From positions 138,760,388-138,824,387 of the forward strand of contig CM030367.1 in NCBI GenBank assembly GCA_017893485.1: DNA of 64,000 bases. The letters run 5' to 3'. A program made the translations under genes and the position numbers. A model generated the notes under the pieces. It made no database searches. It had not been told where the DNA came from and saw nothing but the letters and a program-made list of their open reading frames with translations. Positions within the stretch are counted from its first letter, which is position 1; the number at the start of each line of letters is the position of its first letter. Below, in pieces: positions 1 to 11,754 of the stretch. Origin of the DNA: Hemerocallis citrina (lineage: Eukaryota; Streptophyta; Magnoliopsida; Asparagales; Asphodelaceae).

Positions 1-475
1 CTTATCATGACATACATTATTCCTAAACATGGTAGGTATTTTTAGAATAAATCCTACAACATTCTAAGCATATTTATACTAATCTAGACATGATAGGATT
101 TTTAGAATGAATCCTACAACATCCTAAGCATATTTATACTAATCTAAACATGATAGGATTTTTAGAATGAATCCTACAACATTCTAAACATAATTGTCAT
201 TCCTAAGCATGGTAGGTATTTTTTTTAGAATGAATGCTACAACATTCTAAGCATAAAAATCATCCTTAAACATGATAACTATTTTTTTGAATGAATGCTA
301 CAACATTCTAAGCATAAAAATCATCCTTAAACATGATAGCTATTTTTTTGAATGAATGCTACAACATTCTAAACATAAAAATCATCCTTAAACATGATAG
401 CTATTTTTTGAATGAATGCTACAACATTCTAAGTATAAATAAATTAATCTAAGCATGGTATTTACTTTATTTTAA
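1..475. repeat. Tandem repeat, about 60-bp unit, roughly eight copies
   Basis: The phrase 'catgatagg...tttttagaatgaat...ctacaacattctaa' recurs about every 60 bases, the first copies near 28, 88 and 148, then slightly longer units. Copies differ by point changes and T-run length. The array lies inside the minus-strand LTR and may continue off the window. Confidence 0.85.
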
Positions 476-479
476 TAAG

Positions 480-780
480 AACATAAAATAAACATCTACA
501 ACTATCTACTACTACTACTACTTCATTTTAACATAACATAAAGCTTCTACAATCCCTTCTTTTTCTCATCTACTACTACTACTACTTTATGTTAACCATA
601 AGCATCTACAACTATCTACTATTACTACTACTTCATTTAACATAACATAACATACAACTATCTACTACCACTTCTTTATTTAGCAACATACCACTACTAC
701 TTTATTCTAACAACATGCTACTACTACTTTATGCTACTACTTATTTTAACAATATACTACTACTACTTAAATGTCTACTA
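480..780. repeat. ACT/CTA-rich simple-sequence tract
   Basis: Interrupted runs of (CTA)n separated by 'cttcattttaacataac'-like spacers. It is low-complexity sequence within the LTR. Confidence 0.8.
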
Positions 781-1407
781 GTCTTTATTAGTTGATTTAT
801 TGTCACTAGTGATTATAAAAGAAAAGATCTTTTTAGTTATTCTACAACTAGTGATTATAAAAGAAAAGATCTTTTTATTTAAGAAAGAAAATTACAATAA
901 TAAAATGAGGTAAGAACCTTCATCCAATATATGCTTATTATTATTTTGTCCAAGTCCAATACAAGTCCTACAACCAAACATGGTTGTATAAAAGTGTTCA
1001 TATGCTTTATGAATAGTTCATATCAAGTCCTACAACCCCAATCGGTTGTATGTGAAAGTCCATATGCCTTATGTCATTTTAGTCCAATAACACACACAAA
1101 CAACAACTACAACTATAAAGATTTGATCTTTATGCTTGTTTAGCACTACTACTTGTTTCCATTCAACCATATTACTAAAAACAACCATCCAAAAAGAAAA
1201 TAAAACAAGGAGGTTAAGAAGAAGAAGAACATCAACACATCATTCAAATAAACAACAAACAAACAAACAAACAAACAAGCAAGCAAGGAGAAACCCCTAC
1301 CTTGGTTCACTTGTAGGAAGAACTAGCTAGCTCAACCTTCTCCTTCCCCTAGCTCTTAGAACTCCTAGGAACCCTACAAATAAAACTCTCAAGTTAGCAT
1401 GGTGATC

Positions 1408-1441
1408 TCTCTTTTTCTTTCTTTCTTTCTTTCTTTCTTTT
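1408..1441. repeat. (TTTC)n microsatellite
   Basis: A run of 'tttc' units just upstream of the minus-strand TATA box position, falling in the predicted leader of the left-edge LTR. Confidence 0.8.
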
Positions 1442-1480
1442 TGATCTTTCTAAAATGGGACTAAGGTGAAGGAAGGGGGT

Positions 1481-1487
1481 ATTTATA
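1481..1487 (-). promoter_or_regulatory. TATA box of the left-edge LTR
   Basis: The minus strand reads TATAAATACCCCC, the same form as the TATA boxes in the other LTRs of this window. It would place transcription start near 1450, reading leftwards. Confidence 0.5.
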
Positions 1488-2079
1488 GGAGGTGAGAAGG
1501 GTGGAAAGTGCAAATGTGTATGCACACAATTTCACAAAAGCCCTCCCACAAAAGGTGGGCCGGCCATACTCCTAGGAGGGTAGGGGTGAGGTGGAGGAGG
1601 TGTTATGTGGGGGAGGTGTTATGTAAGGGTTTCTAGAAGGGTTTTCTTAACCTTCTCATGCATACTTAACCTAGGTTAAACACTTATAAACCCTAACAAT
1701 CTAATAGGTTTTGTCATAACAAAACAAGTGTTGTCCAAAAATACACAACACACAATTTGTATAATGTATTAATCGACATACTACTCGTACGTGCGCACAT
1801 ATGTCTGTATACCGAAAATCTTCGCATAATTCGTATAAAAATAATTAAATCTCAGAAATAATAATAAAATAAATTTTATTATCAGTTCGGAAGATCACAG
1901 TATCAATAAGATACAATACGGATGTATACTGACTGATATCTAGGTACAGATGATGTCTATGAATAAACCGGGTGAAAATCACCAAAATAATTCAATTTTG
2001 GAATTAAAACAAAATAATAATAAAATAAAAATAAAATATTAATTTATATAAGGTAATATCTGTCCGGGATATCACATGT

Positions 2080-2146
2080 GCTGAAGGATGAAGTTGATGA
2101 ACTACGGGGAGAACTTCGAGAAGCGAAGAGGAACCGTAGGAGTTAG
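2080..2146 (+). pseudogene. Remnant of the A-family leader ORF (coiled-coil tail)
   Basis: The frame reads VLKDEVDELRGELREAKRN and then a TAG stop. It aligns to the end of the leader ORF of A2 (ending at 19712). Three of the five base differences are silent in this frame, which is weak evidence that it was under protein constraint. The rest of the ORF was lost when the left-edge LTR inserted or by later deletion. Confidence 0.5.
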
Positions 2147-2310
2147 ACTGTTGTAGCTTTTACTGTTTTCATTCTGATGTCAAGAAATATTTTTCAATTC
2201 TAATGTATAAAGTTTGAAATTCAATGAGATGGAAATATTGACTTGAAAATTCATGTCCTATACTTCGAATTTGATGGACCTTTTACATCAGAATATGGAA
2301 TGAAAGCGTT

Positions 2311-5300
2311 GTGTTGTTCGATACTGGATCCTCTCATACTTTTGTGTCTCCTAAATTTGCTAAAGTGTTGGGAGTTGAACCGAAGATTTTTTCAGGCAAG
2401 ATCTTAGCAGTGGCTACTCTATCAGGGGAAACTTTAACCACTGATCGGTATTATGCTGATTATGAGATTGTGATTGGAGATCGAATCTTTGGGATTGATC
2501 TAATCGAGCTGACTATCTTGAGAGTCGATGTTATCATTGGCATTGATTGGATGTCGGTGTACAGTGCAAGCATCGAGTGTAAGGCCAAGACGGTAACAGT
2601 GAAGGCTCCAGGTGGAACTGAAGTCACTTTCCAAGGGAAGAAGAAGTGTTCTAAGCTGGTGGCAGCTATCCGCAAGGAAGAGACTCCTGTGGAAGTGCAA
2701 GGAATTCCTGTGGTTCGGGACTATCCGACTGTGTTCTTGGATGATTTTCCTGGGTTACCCCCACATCGTGATGTAGAGTTCAGCATCACTGTTCAACCGG
2801 GAAGTGCACCCATTTCTAAGGCACCGTATAGGATGGCTCCAATGGAACAGGATGAGGTGAAACGACAGATTGAGGAACTGTTGGAGAAAGGCTTTATTCA
2901 ACCTAGTGCGTCACCTTGGGGAGCACCAGTGCTTTTGGTAAAAAAGAAGGATGGATCGATGAGAATGTGTATCGATTACCGAGAGCTGAATAAGGTCACT
3001 ATTCAGAATAAGTATCCCATACCTCGAATTGATGACTTGTTCGATCGTCTACAAGGAGCAGCTGTTTTCTCCAAAATAGATCTTCGATCAGGATATCACT
3101 AGGTTCGAGTGAAAGCTGAAGATGTGCACAAAACTACATTTAGAACTCGACATGGGCATTACGGATTCTTAGTTATGCCATTTGGAGTGACGAATGCACC
3201 CGCAATCTTCATGGATTTAATAAACAGAGTTCTGAGTCCGTTCATTGATTCTTTCGTCGTGGTGTTTATCGACGATATCCTCGTGTACTCCAAGTCAGAG
3301 GAGGAGCACACCGAGCATCTGGCAGCAGTTTTGAAGAAGCTGGAAGTGCAGAAGTTGTATGCTAAGTTATCCAAGTGTGATTTCTGGAAATCTGAAGTGG
3401 CATTCCTAGGTCACATCCTTTCTAAGGAGGGAGTGGCAACTGACCCTCAGAAGATAGAGGCAGTGAGAGATGGGGCTAGGCCTACTACAGTGAAGGAAGT
3501 CAGAAGTTTTCTTGGGATGACTGGATACTACCGGAGATTCATTCAAGGTTATGCTCAGATAGCTGTGCCGCTTACTGGTCTGACCAAGAAGAATGTGAAC
3601 TTCAAGTGGACTGAGCAATGTGAGGCGAGCTTTCAGGAGTTGAAAGAGAAGCTGACTACTGCACCTATTTTGGCTTTGCCTAGAGCAGGTGTTGAGTACG
3701 ATGTTTATAGCGATGCTTCACATCGTGGGCTTGGTTGTGTCTTAATGCAAGAAGGAAGAGTAATCGCTTATGGGTCTAGGCAACTACGACCGCATGAGAA
3801 GAATTACCCGACTCATGATCTGGAGTTGGCTGCGATTATCTTTGCCCTGAAGCAATGGAAGCACTACGTGTACGGTGAGAAATTGAACATGTACACGGAC
3901 CACAAGAGCCTGAAGTATATATATCAGCAGAGAGATCTGAATTTAAGGCAGCGGAGATGGTTGGAAGTGTTTGAGGACTTGCGACCTGAGATCAAGTATC
4001 ATCCTGGGAAAGCTAATGTTGTTGCTGATATACTTAGTCGCAAGAGCAGTTTAGCCAGTTTGATTACGACTCAGAAGCATCTGATTGAGGAATTGGACCG
4101 AGCGGGTATTGAAGTTGTCTTGCAAGGATTGGGAGCATCTTTAGCCCAGTTGAGGCTTCAGCCTACACTGAATACAAGGATCATTGCAAGTCAGGAGGTT
4201 GATGCTGATATCTTGGAGATGAAGGAGCAGGTTGGTGCTGGCAGGTTGCCCGGATTTCAAATCAGGGATGGAGTGCTGTGGTTCGGAGATAGACTATGCG
4301 TTCCAAATCAGGAGGACCTGAAAGAGAGTATTCTTCAGGAGGCGCATGCTACTCTTTTGTCGGTACATCCTAGGAGTACTAAGATGTACAAAGACATCAA
4401 ACAGCATTTCTAGTGGTCAGGTTTGAAGTGGGATGTGGCTGAATTTGTGGCGAGGTGTGAGGTTTGTCAGCAAGTCAAAGCCGAAAATCAGAGACCCGGA
4501 GGTCTATTACAGCCGTTACCTATTCCAGAATGGAAGTGGGATAACATCAGTATGGATTTCATCACGGGATTGCCTAAGAGTCCTAAAGGCAATGATGTGA
4601 TTTGGGTTATAGTCGATCGACTAACCAAGTCCGCTCACTTTCTGGCGATGAAACTCACTGCTTCGATGGACAAATTAGCTGAGTTGTATGTTGGCGAGAT
4701 CGTCTGGCTTCATGGTGTTCCATCAACTATTGTGTCTGATCGAGATGCGCGGTTTACTTCGCATTTCTGGAGGAGTCTTCAGACAGCTTTGGGTACCAAG
4801 ACAGATTTCAACACTGCTTTTCATCTGCAAACCGATGGGCAGACCGAGAGAGTCAACCGTATTCTTAAGGATATGCTTCGGTGTTGTATACTAGACTTTG
4901 GAGGCAGTTGGGAAAGGCATTTACCTTTGATAGAGTTTGCCTATAACAACAGTTTTCAGACTAGCATCGGGATGGTGCCGTACGAAGCTTTGTATGGCAG
5001 GAAGTGCAGGACTCCTGTTTGTTGGTTTGAAGTTGGGGAGCGTCAGTTGTTTGGTCCTGAGCTTGTGCAGCAAACTTCTGAGAAGATTGATCTGATCAGG
5101 AAAAGGTTGGTGGAAGCTCAGAGCAGGCAGAAAAGCTATGCAGACAACCAGAGAAGGGACCTTGAGTTTGAGGTAGGTGACTTTGTCTTTCTGAAAGTAT
5201 CACCCAGTAAAGGTGTGGTTCGATTTGGCAAAGGCGGGAAATTAGCCCCGAGATTTATAGGCCCGTACAAGATATTGAAAAGGATCGGGAAAACTGCTTA

Positions 5301-5592
5301 CCGGCTTGAGTTACCGGAGGAGTTATCTCATGTGCACAATGTCTTTCATGTGTCTATGCTGAGAGGTTATATTCCAGATCCGAGTCATCATTTGCCTGAA
5401 ATGCTGGAAGGTTTGCAGTTGGACCTGAATTACATCGAGTCTCCTGTCGAGATTGTTGATCGTCGAGAGAAAGTCTTGAGGAATAAGACGATACCGATGG
5501 TCAAGGTAGTCTGGAGAAACCATTTGGTTGAAGAGGCTACTTGGGAGTCTGAGGAGAGGATGTTGAAGGACTATCCTGAGCTTTTTGCTTGA
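2311..5592 (+). pseudogene. A1 pol: protease, reverse transcriptase, RNase H, integrase, chromodomain
   Basis: Domains in order: aspartic protease with DTGSS (2320-2334); reverse transcriptase from about 2870 with the [12 protein letters not shown] block and catalytic FIDD near 3270; RNase H with YSDAS near 3710 and YTDHKSL near 3893; integrase zinc region H-H-C-C around 4350-4460; and a catalytic D-D-E core with SMDFI (near 4550), SDRDARF (near 4737) and QTERVN (near 4840). A C-terminal chromodomain-like segment, SPVEIVDRREKVLRNKTIP, starts near 5440 and marks the chromovirus clade. Breaks: a TAG at 3100-3102 where A2 has a sense codon, a TAG at 4411-4413 inside the integrase zinc region, and one base missing just before 2311 relative to A2. 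The three open pieces share one frame, so the gene looks recently broken. Product roles are family knowledge: cDNA synthesis and insertion. Confidence 0.93.
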
Positions 5593-5678
5593 TTGTATCT
5601 TTGTATCTTTTTGTTCTTGTTGTGAGTGTTGTATTTTTTGTTTCTCACTCTTGACTGTAGTTCCGGGGACGGAACTAT

Positions 5679-5691
5679 TCTAAGAAGGGAG
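5679..5691 (+). other. Polypurine tract of A1
   Basis: Purine-rich 'ctaagaagggagtg' lies directly before the 3' LTR start TGTTCTAATACCC at 5692. This is the expected plus-strand primer site for cDNA synthesis. Confidence 0.7.
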
Positions 5692-6237
5692 TGTTCTAAT
5701 ACCCTGATTTTTCATTTAATGAAAAATTATTTATTTTGCACGTAGTGTGCACGTGCAATATTTTGGTTAATATTTTTATCAAGATGAGTAAAGATATTTT
5801 AATATGTGCTTTTAATTATTCTATACAAAAGCCTTATTTTAATTGGATGAAAAGCCTTTTTCTTTTAAAAGCCCAAAATGTAATTCATTTATTTTACTTC
5901 AAAATAACTATTTTGGCCCATAAACTAAAGCCCATGGACTATTTTTATACAATTTGTCATGTAGAATACAATTTAAAGACTATATTATTTTTATACAAAA
6001 ATTTAATGCATAATTTTTGGGCCTAGTAGCATGCACGTGCATTGCACGTACACGTGCAAAGTGCACAAATGCATGGGCCGGTTGTGATCTTTTTGGAGGG
6101 AAATCAAATTTGTAATGGTGATCATGGTGTGGTGGTTATTTGGATGTGGGTAGTTATTGCAACTCCTACTTTCATCTTGACCCTCCATCTTACAACCAAC
6201 TAATTGATCCTAACCCTCCATTCCCCTTGACCTTTAG

Positions 6238-6244
6238 TATAAAT
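6238..6244 (+). promoter_or_regulatory. TATA box of the A1 LTR
   Basis: TATAAATACCC about 545 bases into the LTR. The predicted start site (about 6268) falls in the C-run. Upstream lie GCACGTGC-type palindromes (6030-6070). Confidence 0.6.
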
Positions 6245-7209
6245 ACCCTCCCCCCCCCCCCCCCCCCCCTCCCCCGGCTAGTTCTTCTTGTGCCAAACTA
6301 TTCTCTACAACCTATAGTCTAAATTGCATTATCTAGTAATATTTTTGTGAGTTAAAAGATTGAGTGTGTGTGGGCTTGTTCTTGCAACACCAAGAAGAAG
6401 GAGAGGCCGGCTATTCTAAGGAGGGAGCTTTCGGTTTGGTGTGCTCGGGTTGGAGGCTTGTGCGGGCGTGTACAAGGAGGAGAAGGATTTCGTTGCAAGG
6501 GCATTCGTCTAGGAGATCACTAGTGTACTTTCTTCAACAAGGTGGGTAAATTTTCCCTATTTCTAAAGTAGGAATGCATGCTAGTTTAATTAGAAAGAAC
6601 GAAGCATGAAAATGATTAAGAAGAGCACACTTTAATTGGGAAAAATAACTTCTTGAATGATTGAAATGTGGATATGCAAATTTATATGTGGTTCTATTAT
6701 TTGAGTTGTATGTGAATTGATTAGAATCATGGATTGATTGATAAAAACACATTTATTACTATCAAGAATTACACACAAAAGTTAGTAGTTTGATAATACT
6801 ATTTCATGTGTTAAATAGATCTTTTGTGTTAATGTGGGCATGAATAATTTAAAATATGAGTTTGTATGTTGGGTAAATGATTAAAGACAGAGAATTACTG
6901 TGAAATTTGTTGATAAAAAGATTAGAATGCTAAATGCGAAGAAATGTCGAAAAGAGAAGAAATGTAGTATTATAATGTAGAATTTGAATTAGTTGTATGA
7001 AAATATGTTTTAATTGTACAAAAACTATTTTGCTCATATTGAGATGTAAATTATGTGAGGAGAAAATTTTATTGTGGTGATGATGATAAACAGATAAGAA
7101 TCACATGGTTGTGTGGACAATGTACATATTGTAGTATGGCAAAAAAGATGTGTGCTTGTTGAAGAACAAAATAAAGAAATGATTTTTTTAATTCGAAATT
7201 AACCCTGTT

Positions 7210-7445
7210 CAGTCGACCGAATGTATGTAACAGTCGACTGTACTGAACACAAAAAGTTGTATAGTTGAACTACCCAGGACAGCCGACTGGTATGAATGAC
7301 AGTCGACTCCCCTGTAAATGATAATTGAGATTTTGAACGCTGCGGAACAGCCGACTGACCATGTGCAGCAGTCGACTCTTTCGAGCGATTATTGAAGAAC
7401 TTTATTTGACTGAACAAGTCGACTGGATGAGCTCCAAGTCGACTG
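7210..7445 (+). repeat. Four pairs of CAGTCGACTG-like palindromes, two helical turns apart
   Basis: Pairs begin at 7210/7231, 7280/7300, 7348/7369 and 7416/7436. Spacings within pairs are 21, 20, 21 and 20 bases. The core is (C)AGTCGACTG or AGCCGACTG. Confidence 0.9.
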
Positions 7446-8011
7446 TTTAGAGTAGTAGATTAAGGCATGGCGAGGGATTGAACCCTACAAAGATGAAGAA
7501 CGAATAAGTGGCTTGCCCTCGGACCTATGTAGTATGGGATGCATAGAATCCGAACAAGTGCGCATTAGTGTCATCTAATATAAATAATTGCATTAAGGAC
7601 TAAGTGCACAATCACAACGCGACATCAATAGGGTAGTCCCTTTAGTTTGAAATGTGACAAGTTTGTGTTTGCTAAATATGGAAAATAAGTTATACTATTT
7701 CCGGCATAGAGAGGATGGCCGTGTATAATGATCGTCGGTTGAATAAACTGACGTACCTACAGTCTTATATGCAGGTAAATGGCTTGATAAAGATTAAAGA
7801 GAAACAAATGCTTAAAGATTACTCAATATTATTGTATACTTGTTTCATTGTTGTAAATTTTACTTCCGCTGTACAATGTAAAGTGTAATATTGATGTAAA
7901 CTCTGATGTAAAGAGAAAAGTTTAAATTTCCTTGTAAAATTGTACTAAAGGGAGCGGAAAGATCCTGTAAAACATCTCGAATTCAGTGTATTTGGGATTC
8001 GGGGCGTTACA

Positions 8012-11000
8012 TCAAGAAGCAGCCCGTTCGTGCTACATAACGGCGATCGGGAGCGGTGTATTTCACCTCGATGCCATCGAGCTGGAGCCCAAAAGGACCC
8101 AGCCCGAACCAGAGCCGGCAGACGAGCTAGAAGATGTCTCGTTCGAGACAGAGGATGCATCGAAGCACTTCCGAGTAAGCTGCTCCCTCGCGCCCGACCT
8201 CAAGTCCGCCCTGATCGCCTACATTCGCCGCAATATCGAACTCTTTGCCTGGAAGCCCTCTAACATGCTCGGTATCTCCGAGGATCTCATCATGCACAAA
8301 CTCAGCGTGATCCCCGGGTCGAAACCAGTCATCCAAAAGCGGTGCAAGTTCGCTCCGGAGAGACAACAGGCCGTGAACGCGGAAGTGGACAAGCTCTTGT
8401 CCGCGCGTTTCGTGCAAGAGGTCAGCAACCCTGAGTGGCTGGCAAACATCATCATGGTCAAGAAGGTGAGCGGGAGTTGGAGGATCTGCATAGACTTCAC
8501 CGACCTCAACAAGGCATGTTCCAAGGATCTGTTCCCTCTCCCCAGTATTGATGCCCTGATCGATGCTACCTCGGGCCACGAGCTCTTATCCTTCATGGAT
8601 GCCTTCTCGGGCTATAACCAAATTCGGATGTTTCCTCCGGACATCTCCAAGATGTCCTTCGTTACAGACCAGGGACTGTACTGCTACCGGGTCATGCCCT
8701 TCGGGCTGAAGAATGCTGGCGCTACCTACCAGAGGCTCGTCAACCGAGCCTTCAAAGATCAAATCGGACGTAACATGGAGGTATACGTCGACAAACATGC
8801 TCGTCAAAAGTCAACAAGGACAGGACCACGTTGCCGACCTGGAAGAGGCCTTTGGGGTCCTTCGAACCCACAACATGAGGCTCAACCCGGCAAAGTGTGC
8901 CTTCGGTGAATCCTCGGGGAAGTTCTTAGGGTTCATCGTCAGCCAGCGCGGCATCGAGGCGAACCCCGAAAAAATCCAGGCCATAATAGACATGGCCCCT
9001 CCCAGGAACGTCAAAGAAGTCCAAAGGCTAACAGGGAGACTGGCGGCCATCGGCCGTTTCCTCTCCAAGTCTGGAGAGAAGTCCCTTCCGTTATTCAAGG
9101 CACTGCGCGGCACCGGAGGGTTCGAGTGGGGTACTCAGCAATAAGAGGCCTTCGCCCAGTTGAAGGAGTACCTCGCCAACCCTCCTCTCCTTAGCAAGCC
9201 CGAACCAGGGGAGCCACTCTGGCTCTACCTTTCCGCTTCGAAGAACGTGCTCAGTGCTGTCCTCGTCCGAGAAGAAGAAGGGGTCCAAAAGCCCCTGTAC
9301 TATGTGAGCAAGGTCCGGCTCGACGCCGAGACCCGGTATTCCAGGATGGAGAAAGTAGTGTACGCCTTGGTCATGGCCACGCGGAAGCTCCATCCTTACT
9401 TTCAGGCGCACTCGGTCCAGGTACTCACGGATCAACCCCTGAAGGCCGTGCTCTACAAAACCTGAGAGCTCTGGTCGACTAGTCAAATAGTCGATCGAAC
9501 TCAGCCAGTATGACATCGGCTATCAACCAAGTACGACCATCAAAGGGCAGGCCCTCGCCGAATTCATCACAGAATGCACCATCTCCGAGCAACCCGCGAG
9601 CAAGGAAGCCGACCAAACGTGGGAAGTTTACGTCGATGGCTCCTCTTGCGAGGCAGGAAGCGGTGCGGGCATTATTCTCCGGGGTCCAGATAGTTCCTCC
9701 TTCAATACTGTCTCCGCCTCAACTTCCCGGCCTCTAACAACGAGGTTGAATACGAGTCCATGATCGCCAGGTGGTCAACCAGATCACGGGGGAGTACGAG
9801 GCTCGTAACGATCGGATGATCAGATATCTGACCGTGGTCCAATGCCTATTAACGTCCTTCGACGAATTGGCTGTATTGAGGATCCCCCAGGAGCTGAACG
9901 CCCAAGCTGATGCCCTGTCAAAATTGGCTTCCTCATCCTTCGAAGGCCTCGACCGCACGGTCCTCATTGAAGTGCTGTTAAAGCCAAGTATAGACTTCCC
10001 GGAGATTCTTTGCGTTGAGGACGGAGCCCCCCGTAACGACTGGACCACTCTCATCAAAAAATTTCTAGTCAAAGGAGAGCTCCCCGAAGATCGGGCTGAA
10101 GCAAGGTGGATCAGGGTCCAATCTAAAAGATTCGCGGTCATCAATGCCACCCTTTTCAAAAAGTCCTATACCACAACGGATGGTAGACCCTACCTTCGCT
10201 GCCTAACCCCAGACAAAGCCAAGTACGCCCTTAAGGAGCTGCACGAGGGGATCGGCAGATGTCACATGGGAAGCCGTTCGCTAGCGCGGAAGGCGTTAAA
10301 TTACGGGTACTACTGGCCCACTATGCTGCAAGACGCCCTCACCCTAGTGAAGAAGTGCGGCCCCTGCCAACGGTTCTCCCCCGTGAAGAGGGCTCCTCAG
10401 GCGAACCTCCGTTCAATGGCCAGTCCGACCCCCTTTGCAATGTAGGGGATGGATTTGGTTGGCCCATTTTCAAAAGCAACAGGCCAGCAAAAGTTCCTCA
10501 TTGTGGCAATCGACTACTTCACTAAGTGGATCGAGGCCGGGCCATTAGCAACGATCACCGAGCGATAGACCCAGCAGTTTTTCTAGAAACATATCGTCTG
10601 TCGGTTCGGGATTCCGCAGGTGCTCATCACAGACAATGGGACTCAATTCGCGGATAAGCATTTCTGCAAGTTCTGCGAAGATCTCGGAATCCAGCAGCAC
10701 TTCTCCTCAGTTTGCCACCCCCAGTCTAACGGTCAGGCCGAGAACGCGAACCGCCAAATCCTTGATGGTCTCAAGAAACGAATCGATAATTCTTCTAAGG
10801 GGTTATGGGTCGACGAGTTACCCAGCGTTCTCTGGGCCCACCGAACAACGAAGAGAATCCCCACGGTAGAATCAGCGCGGAGGCCGTCATTCCCTTGGAG
10901 ATTGGGATCCCTTCACCCCGAATCATGGCTTTCGACGAGGCCATCAACTCCAAATAGCTGTGAGCCGACCTGGACCTCATAGACGAGGTCAGGGAGAAGT

Positions 11001-11275
11001 CCGCCATTAGAAGAAGCATCTACCAACAAAGGATTGAGAAGTTCTACAACAAGAAGGTGCGTCCCACCGACATCAAGCTCGGAGACCTCGTTCTCCGAAA
11101 ACTGGCGGTATCCAATCCTGATCAGAAAAGAAAATTGGCCCCGAACTGGGAGGGCCCTTACAAAGTATCAGAGATCGTGCGCCCAGGGATGTACCGCCTG
11201 ACCAACCCGGAGGGTAAGGCCATCAAGAGGCCCTGGAACGCTGAACACCTTATCAAGTTTCTAGGAGGAGATTAG
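8012..11275 (+). pseudogene. B pol remnant: RT, RNase H, archaeal-type RNase H, integrase
   Basis: Reverse transcriptase runs from about 8340, with WRICIDFTDLNKACSKD and the block SFMDAFSGYNQIRMF. The catalytic YVDD is broken by a lost base near 8792 (the frame reads YVDKH), and RT resumes in another frame to about 9140. RNase H follows at 9160-9465 (LTDQPLK). A second RNase H begins near 9628 with VYVDGSSCEAGSGAG, but its frame breaks after about 9700. Integrase runs from about 10230 (zinc region HxnH..CGPC) with a DLVG core, ITDNGTQF and GQAENAN, ending in a C-terminal tail at 11057-11275. In-frame stops occur near 10443, 10566 and 10583. The double RNase H is known from the Tat/Ogre lineage. 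The gene is clearly dead. Confidence 0.9.
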
Positions 11276-11409
11276 CCTCCATCCCATGTAAATTGTGAAG
11301 AATGTAATCGGCACATCGTGCCTTGTTTTTGTAAAAATCCCTTATGATGTAAATGTGCCAACTTTCTTAAACAAGTTTATGGCTTCATATTTTGTTCTCA
11401 ATAAAAGAC

Positions 11410-11752
11410 CTCTCGAGCTCGGCACTCAGATAACAGCGCGAGCCAGAAAAGCTTCTCTAACAAGCTTGGGGCACGGCGCTCGGATAACAGCGCGAGCCAG
11501 AAAAGCTTCTCTAACAAGCTTGGGGCTCGACGCTCGGATAACAGCGCGAGCCAGAAAAGCTACTCTTACAAGCTTGGGGCACGGCGCTCGGATAACAGCA
11601 CGAGCTAGAAAAGCTTCTCTAACAAGCTTAGGGCTCGGCACTCGGATAACAGCGCGAGCCAGAAAAGTTTCTCTAACAAGCTTGGGGCTCGGAGCTCGGA
11701 TAACAGCGTGAGCCAGAAAAGCTACTCTTACAAGCTTAGGGCAGCTACGCAC
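11410..11752 (+). repeat. Repeat family R1 in B: 54-bp unit, six copies
   Basis: The unit core GCTCGGATAACAGCGCGAGC starts at 11478, 11532, 11586, 11640 and 11694, exactly 54 bases apart. Because 54 is a multiple of three, the array stays open on both strands, giving ITARARKASLTSLG-type repeats on the plus strand. I treat that as a by-product, not a gene. The array sits about 140 bases after the pol stop. Confidence 0.95.
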
Positions 11753-11754
11753 TC

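Larger units (their letters stand above)
1..2076 (-). mobile_element. LTR of a Ty3/gypsy-type retrotransposon, partial, reading leftwards
   Basis: Read on the minus strand, the segment opens at 2076 with TGTGATATCCCGG, a typical plant gypsy LTR start. It has a TATA box about 590 bases in (1481-1487) and a splice-donor-like CCAAG/GTAGGG at about 1300. To the right, the sequence switches abruptly to the leader of chromovirus A1, so this LTR was inserted into A1. The LTR end, its inner primer site and the second target duplication lie off the left edge, so I cannot tell a 5' LTR from a solo LTR. No coding region is credible here; the short open frames are AT-rich chance frames. Confidence 0.6.
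2077..8011 (+). mobile_element. Element A1: Tekay/Del-type chromovirus (Ty3/gypsy), 5'-truncated, gag deleted
   Basis: A1 matches A2 (16065-22286) closely over the leader and pol. It starts abruptly at 2077, next to the left-edge LTR. It lacks the block equal to A2 19862-20957, with the join at 2294-2297 in a shared ATGG. It keeps protease through chromodomain and a complete 3' LTR. To the right, the sequence changes at 8012 into Tat element B, so A1 was inserted into B. Pol has two in-frame stops and a lost base before the protease motif, so the copy cannot encode its own proteins. Confidence 0.9.
5692..8011 (+). mobile_element. 3' LTR of element A1 (about 2.3 kb)
   Basis: Starts TGTTCTAATACCC after the polypurine tract and ends ...GGGGCGTTACA, matching the A2 LTR at both ends. 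It holds GCACGTGC palindromes near its start and just before the TATA box (6238), a C-run (about 6249-6272), a donor-like AAG/GTGGGT at 6542, four pairs of GTCGAC palindromes (7210-7445), a block shared with other LTRs (7466-7574), a small stem-loop (7733-7753) and an acceptor-like TGCAG/G at 7774. Relative to the A2 LTR, it lacks the segment equal to A2 17837-18560 (724 bases). Confidence 0.9.

Noticed and set aside
6249..6272. Poly(C) run as a functional element
   Set aside because: A2 has only a short C-run at the same place; length variation of a homopolymer is the simpler reading.
7460..7490. tRNA B-box-like GGTTCAATCC on the minus strand of the conserved LTR block, suggesting a SINE or tRNA
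   Set aside because: No matching A box at the right distance and no tRNA fold. The phrase is part of the LTR in several copies.
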